Assembly: GCA_030596365.1 (NCBI GenBank)
Contig: JAUVKG010000068.1
Coordinates: 1-9,830 of the forward strand
Direction of reading: 5' to 3'
DNA: 9,830 nt
DNA from: Chlamydiota bacterium
Lineage (GTDB): Bacteria > Auribacterota > UBA3054 > B51-G9
The position numbers and the translations under genes are program-made. Under the pieces are notes generated by a model, which did no database searches, had not been told where the DNA came from, and saw only the letters and a program-made list of their open reading frames with translations. Shown here in pieces: positions 6,693 through 9,830 of the stretch. Numbering within the stretch: position 1 is the first letter of the stretch; every line of letters starts with the position of its first letter.

Positions 6693-6783
6693 TTCGATGT
6701 TCGCGAAGCGCCCGGAGAATTTCGGGCGATGTTCGCTGCTCGCACTAGGAAGTGTGGCTTACTTCGATGTTCGCGAAGCGCCC
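6693..6783. repeat. Pair of identical 21-bp direct repeats, 70-bp period
   Basis: Identical 21-bp sequences at 6693-6713 and 6763-6783, each containing the palindrome TTCGCGAA followed by GCGCCC. A diverged partial copy (GATGTTCGC at 6728-6736) lies between them. The first copy also forms a hairpin, 6709-6714 with 6723-6728. This GC-rich patch stands out from the AT-rich DNA to its right. Confidence 0.8.
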
Positions 6784-6787
6784 AGCT

Positions 6788-6965
6788 TATGCACATTTGT
6801 TTCAGGTATAATTTAATTTTACTTTTTACTTGAGAGTTGAAAATTCGATATTGGAACTTCTCTTTGGTATTATATTATAATATTAAGTCTCAACTTCGAA
6901 CTACCAATTCTCAATTTTCAAGTTTAAGAAAGTATAATAAATTATACCTGAAAAAAATGTGCGTA
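6788..6965. repeat. Fold-back element with 28-bp terminal inverted repeats
   Basis: Ends 6788-6815 and 6938-6965 are inverted repeats matching at 26 of 28 positions (each contains CAGGTATAATTTA). The interior is also imperfectly self-complementary, and the centre holds a 12-bp palindrome at 6872-6883, so almost the whole 178 bp folds back on itself. It is AT-rich and has no ORF. A MITE-like element is plausible, but I see no clear target-site duplication. It lies between two minus-strand genes, beginning 27 bp past the stop of the GH127-like gene, so it may also act at that mRNA's 3' end. Confidence 0.75.
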
Positions 6966-6992
6966 TGCGGGGTGGTGTTCCTTGTTCTTAAA

Positions 6993-8753
6993 TTAAAAAA
7001 GCACCTGATACACATCCATCGGTTCTATCATGTTTTCTTTTCCCCACATCGGTTGTAAGATAACAGCTTGTCCGGAATCGCTTTTAGTTTCATAGCGTCC
7101 CGCTTTGATGTATTTCATTTCCGCGTCACGCGGAATATTAATTTCTTCCGGATCAGTTTCCGCATTTTCAAGAACGGAATGAACACCAAGAATCATCGGT
7201 CCGTGCCGGAATGAAAAATTCTCTTTCGAGTTGTTAATGCATTCGTTACCGTCGGAAATATAGAATTTCATTTCTGTGTCGAAAATAACTGTATCTCCCG
7301 CGTTTAATTTTGTTTTTACACAGGCAAACCCATTTTCAAAAATAGTTGATACTTCCTTATCATTTATTAATACTTTTGAAACAGCTCCTGATGTCCAGAT
7401 TTCCGGCGCGAAAAATCTCAGTTGTAGTTCGTCTGCCGTATTTTCTTCAATGCTAAAAGTAACTTTTCCGCTGAACGGGTAGTCAGCTTTTTCATTTAAC
7501 TTTATGATACCGTTAGATAATTTCAGTTCCGCATCACATGTATGATAATAAGGTATCGTTACCGTGTTTTCATTTGTATAAAAAGAGTACATTGCCGCGC
7601 GGGAAAGACCGTCACCGCCGCGCATGTTGCAGCACCAGAACACTTCGTATGTCAGTGATTTTGCATGGACAATCGCTTTTTCAGATTCACCCCAACCGGA
7701 AATTCCTATAGTTTTTGCCGGTGCTATTTTCACTCCAACACATAGGTCAGTGCCAAATGCACCGTTAGCACGCTGCGCGTGAGCAATGGCATTATAGAGA
7801 ATATGATGTGCGTCTTGAAGATAAATTTCTTCGTCGGTGATTTCCCAAAGCTCCTGCGCGATTATGAATGAATCAATTACCGCACACGGTTCTGTCCATC
7901 GGGGCAAACCGAACCAGTTATAGTTTGCATAATTTTCGGTCCACGCTTTAGTTTTATAAAGGTCAAAAATATTTATTGCCAATTCTAAATAGCGTTGCTT
8001 TCCGGTGATTCGGTAATAACGCAGAATTCCGCGTAAACCTGAAAGAGTGGCGTGCGTCTGCATCTGCAATTTTTCGCGCGGAAGCGTTTCATACGAATCG
8101 ATCATTGTTTCAATCAATAATTTCAAATCCTCCTGTTTGAGAAGTTCGTAAGCAGCGGTAGCACCGTCAAGCGCAATAAACGCGCATCCGCAGTCTGATG
8201 TTCCGGAATTTGATTTTTTCTGCAGCGTAATCCAATTCAAATCTTCGTTGTGCGATAAAATCCAATTCGGATCATCGTATCGTGTTGATTCATCAATAGG
8301 ATAATTCTTGTAATTTTCTGTTTGTGGAATGTAGAGGCCGTTTATTATGCTCTTCAGAATAGATAGAGCTTTGTAAGCCTGTTCCGGTTTGATATTTTTT
8401 TTCCAATTGTAATATTCTACAAGCGAGCGAATCATCCAATTATGACCGGACATGGCTTGTTCATGGGTTACTCCGTCATCATAAACCGGTCCGATATAAC
8501 CTTTTTTGTTCAGGCGTTCCGGAATTTGTTCCAGAATTTCGTCCAAAAATGCCGGTGTGCGATTAGTGGTTTGAGCATGCATTACCAATGCCAGCATAGT
8601 ACGCCCTTCCCAATCCGCGGGCCACGAGTTTTGATCCATTTCAAAGATAGTTTCAGGCCAGTAAGATTTAGTTTCCAGCCGCGTGAAGTTGAGATTAACC
8701 CGCATTGCCAGTTCACCGTAGACTGTCAGCTTATTTAAATCGATAGGTTTCAT
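6993..8753 (-). CDS. GH127-like (DUF1680) glycoside hydrolase, candidate beta-L-arabinofuranosidase
   Basis: 586 residues, near the usual length of the family. GH127 enzymes such as HypBA1 use a zinc-bound cysteine nucleophile, with a Glu-x-Cys pair and a Cys-Cys pair holding the metal. Here these are E288 and C290 (WTEPCAV) and C374, C375 (VFWCCNM), 84 residues apart, close to the family spacing. The region up to about 390 is rich in helices with aromatic residues, fitting an (alpha/alpha) barrel; about 395-586 is beta-rich, as in the family's C-terminal part. No signal peptide or membrane segment is present, so it is probably cytoplasmic and acts on imported oligosaccharides. The exact sugar is uncertain because related families (GH146 and other DUF1680 members) share the site. 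It has no Shine-Dalgarno sequence, and a promoter lies directly before the ATG. It is separated from the upstream gene by a terminator. Confidence 0.85.
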   Translation of the reverse strand: MKPIDLNKLTVYGELAMRVNLNFTRLETKSYWPETIFEMDQNSWPADWEGRTMLALVMHAQTTNRTPAFLDEILEQIPERLNKKGYIGPVYDDGVTHEQAMSGHNWMIRSLVEYYNWKKNIKPEQAYKALSILKSIINGLYIPQTENYKNYPIDESTRYDDPNWILSHNEDLNWITLQKKSNSGTSDCGCAFIALDGATAAYELLKQEDLKLLIETMIDSYETLPREKLQMQTHATLSGLRGILRYYRITGKQRYLELAINIFDLYKTKAWTENYANYNWFGLPRWTEPCAVIDSFIIAQELWEITDEEIYLQDAHHILYNAIAHAQRANGAFGTDLCVGVKIAPAKTIGISGWGESEKAIVHAKSLTYEVFWCCNMRGGDGLSRAAMYSFYTNENTVTIPYYHTCDAELKLSNGIIKLNEKADYPFSGKVTFSIEENTADELQLRFFAPEIWTSGAVSKVLINDKEVSTIFENGFACVKTKLNAGDTVIFDTEMKFYISDGNECINNSKENFSFRHGPMILGVHSVLENAETDPEEINIPRDAEMKYIKAGRYETKSDSGQAVILQPMWGKENMIEPMDVYQVLF

Positions 8754-8760
8754 TATCTTA

Positions 8761-8789
8761 ATTATATATTATTGCGATATAAAATACAA
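8761..8789 (-). promoter_or_regulatory. Promoter for the GH127-like gene, directly before the ATG
   Basis: Minus strand: -35 TTGTAT (8784-8789), 17-bp spacer, -10 TATAAT (8761-8766). The -10 ends only 7 nt before the ATG at 8753, so transcription would begin at or very near the start codon. The -35 overlaps the T-rich tail after the preceding terminator. It lacks the conserved upstream box of the other three promoters. Confidence 0.6.
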
Positions 8790-8794
8790 ATAAT

Positions 8795-8821
8795 AAAAGC
8801 GCCGCGAAACACGGCGCTTTT
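8795..8821 (-). terminator. Intrinsic terminator of the small PEP-CTERM gene
   Basis: Perfect 10-bp stem, AAAAGCGCCG (8795-8804) with CGGCGCTTTT (8812-8821), 7-nt loop. On the minus strand the stem's TTTT continues into a T-rich run (TTTTATTATTTGTATTTT). It lies 37 nt after the stop at 8858, so that gene is probably monocistronic. Confidence 0.85.
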
Positions 8822-8857
8822 ATCATCAAATTAGTATGTTGTATTGCAAATCCAACC

Positions 8858-9574
8858 TTATTTCCGGCGTAAAATCATTAATCCAAACGCACCAAATCCA
8901 AGCAATCCAATTGTAAATGGTTCTGGAATTACAGCTCCATTAACTTGAATATAGTCAACGCCAACTTGTGCACCATGTACATAACTATTCAAATGTATTG
9001 TAAATGCTTTAGATGATCCTGCCGAAATAGAAACAGGACTGTCTAAATCGATAGTACCTATTGCATCACCGCCAAATTCTGCAGAGTCAGTTCCAACAGC
9101 TGCGTCTGCTTCCTGGAATCTAAAAATAACCGCAGAGCCACTAGCCCAGGTAGCATGAATAGTAATATTCGAAACTACAATTATACTTGAAGCATCTGCT
9201 CCCACTGTAAAATTAAGTGGCTGGACGTCTGTTGATGTGTCAGGTTTATCATAGGCTGTATCAAAGCCGCTTTCTGACCGTTTAAGAAATATAACAGCAG
9301 CTCCACCTGCATTACCGAATGAATAACAGTCATAATTTCCACCTGGCATATTATTAAATCCAGCAAAGGTAAGTACAGTTGTCGTGTTGGTAAGAAGTTC
9401 TGAAAAAGTCGCTCCGGCTATTACTGAACTTGCACCCATCGCGACCGGCATACGTTCGGCAATTGTACCGGAGCCTGTATCGTTGAAATTATATTCACCG
9501 AGTAGGTCCGCACTTACTGCAGAAGCGCCTATGAGCAACGATGTTAAAATAACAAGAAATTGTTTCGTTTTCAT
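8858..9574 (-). CDS. Small PEP-CTERM protein consisting of one copy of the shared domain
   Basis: 238 residues. Signal peptide at 1-22 (KTK, LVILTSLLIGASA, cleavage SAVSA before D23). Residues 23-213 are a single copy of the domain seen three times in the gene ending at 1829 and once in the beta-helix gene: YNFNDTGSG, TNTTT, FAGFNNMPG, VQPLNFTV, FRFQEAD, SKAFTI. Tyr107 (DTAYDK) stands where the other copies have Trp. The tail is a textbook PEP-CTERM signal: VIPEP (215-219), hydrophobic segment 220-234 and RRK at the end, which predicts recognition by an exosortase and transfer to the cell surface or exterior (established for the tag, not shown for this protein). AAAGGAG (9580-9586) lies 5 nt before the ATG. 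Its own promoter and terminator make it a single-gene unit. No catalytic residues are evident; a structural or binding role is a guess. Confidence 0.9.
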   Translation of the reverse strand: MKTKQFLVILTSLLIGASAVSADLLGEYNFNDTGSGTIAERMPVAMGASSVIAGATFSELLTNTTTVLTFAGFNNMPGGNYDCYSFGNAGGAAVIFLKRSESGFDTAYDKPDTSTDVQPLNFTVGADASSIIVVSNITIHATWASGSAVIFRFQEADAAVGTDSAEFGGDAIGTIDLDSPVSISAGSSKAFTIHLNSYVHGAQVGVDYIQVNGAVIPEPFTIGLLGFGAFGLMILRRK

Positions 9575-9641
9575 TTTTTCTCCTTTCGTTTTAAGTTAAA
9601 AATACGCTTAATTTAAGCAGATTATTTCGATCTTCGTTAAT

Positions 9642-9670
9642 ATAATATCACAAATAATATGTTATATCAA
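9642..9670 (-). promoter_or_regulatory. Sigma70-type promoter for the small PEP-CTERM gene
   Basis: Minus strand: -35 TTGATA (9665-9670), 17-bp spacer, -10 TATTAT (9642-9647), predicting a start near 9635 and a leader of about 60 nt. Both hexamers equal those of the promoter at 1881-1909, and the last 9 spacer bases (ATTTGTGA plus flank) are also nearly the same. Confidence 0.75.
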
Positions 9671-9704
9671 CAACAATCTGTCCTAATTCATAAACGATCT
9701 GGCA
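9671..9704 (-). promoter_or_regulatory. Conserved box upstream of -35 (copy 2)
   Basis: Partner of the box at 1910-1943: including the -35 hexamer, 36 of 40 bases agree with identical spacing. The four differences are scattered single substitutions, as expected for a conserved site that is slowly drifting or for a duplicated promoter region. Confidence 0.6.
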
Positions 9705-9723
9705 CAAAAATAATTGAATACTT

Positions 9724-9765
9724 GTTATTAGTTAATTGTTAATTGTTAATAGTTAATCGTTAATC
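9724..9765. repeat. Heptamer minisatellite GTTAATN x6
   Basis: Six contiguous 7-bp units: GTTATTA, GTTAATT twice, GTTAATA, GTTAATC twice. It runs directly into the 9-bp array that starts at 9766. Very AT-rich; no coding role is apparent. Confidence 0.9.
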
Positions 9766-9830
9766 ATGGACAGGATGGACACGATGGACAGGATGGACAC
9801 GATGGACAGGATGGACACGATGGACAAAAT
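9766..9830. repeat. 9-bp minisatellite ATGGACAGG/ATGGACACG
   Basis: Seven 9-bp units, six alternating ATGGACAGG and ATGGACACG (an 18-bp higher-order unit) and a seventh ending AAA, followed by AT at the window edge. The array may continue outside. The period is a multiple of three, but no start, ribosome site or flanking frame suggests that it is translated. Confidence 0.9.

Noticed and set aside
6624..7058. Plus-strand ORFs of 69 and 73 codons in the spacer between 6630 and 6993
   Set aside because: They run through the direct repeats and the fold-back element and lack a ribosome site; composition is repeat-driven.
9724..9830. CRISPR array
   Set aside because: The repeats are 7 and 9 bp with no spacers between them; they are simple minisatellites.

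Overview
The window is AT-rich DNA (roughly 40% GC by eye) carrying five genes, all on the minus strand. Three encode exported proteins sharing one unnamed beta-rich domain; two of these end in VIPEP motifs and the third runs off the window edge. The others are an exported metallophosphoesterase and a GH127-type glycoside hydrolase. PEP-CTERM proteins, large secreted beta-helix proteins and long intergenic regions full of hairpins and minisatellites suggest a member of the PVC group (Lentisphaerota, Kiritimatiellota or Verrucomicrobiota). This is inference from gene style; there is no marker gene in the window.

Layout in transcription order (right to left). 9830-9575: two abutting minisatellites, a conserved upstream box and a good sigma70-type promoter. 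9574-8858: small PEP-CTERM protein, closed by an intrinsic terminator. 8753-6993: GH127-like beta-L-arabinofuranosidase candidate with no signal peptide; its promoter sits so close to the ATG that the mRNA may be leaderless. 6992-6631: a roughly 178-bp fold-back element, a 21-bp direct repeat and a two-hairpin repeat. 6630-4363: secreted right-handed beta-helix protein fused to the shared domain and a PEP-CTERM tail. 4362-3976: hairpin-rich spacer and a promoter. 3975-2365: exported metallophosphoesterase. 2364-1830: an array of about a dozen different hairpins, an octamer minisatellite, a conserved box and a promoter. 1829-1: three tandem copies of the shared domain, cut by the window edge.

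Functional picture (inference). The exported proteins look like surface or extracellular components. The beta-helix protein probably acts on a polysaccharide outside the cytoplasm, and the GH127-like enzyme may remove L-arabinofuranose or a similar sugar from imported oligosaccharides. Three of the five genes (starts at 1829, 3975 and 9574) have promoters with identical -35 hexamers, 17-bp spacers and a shared sequence upstream of -35, which suggests co-regulation. No exosortase, transporter or regulator is present here.

The least explained material is the shared domain (five copies in 10 kb), the repeated promoter module and the hairpin arrays between genes.
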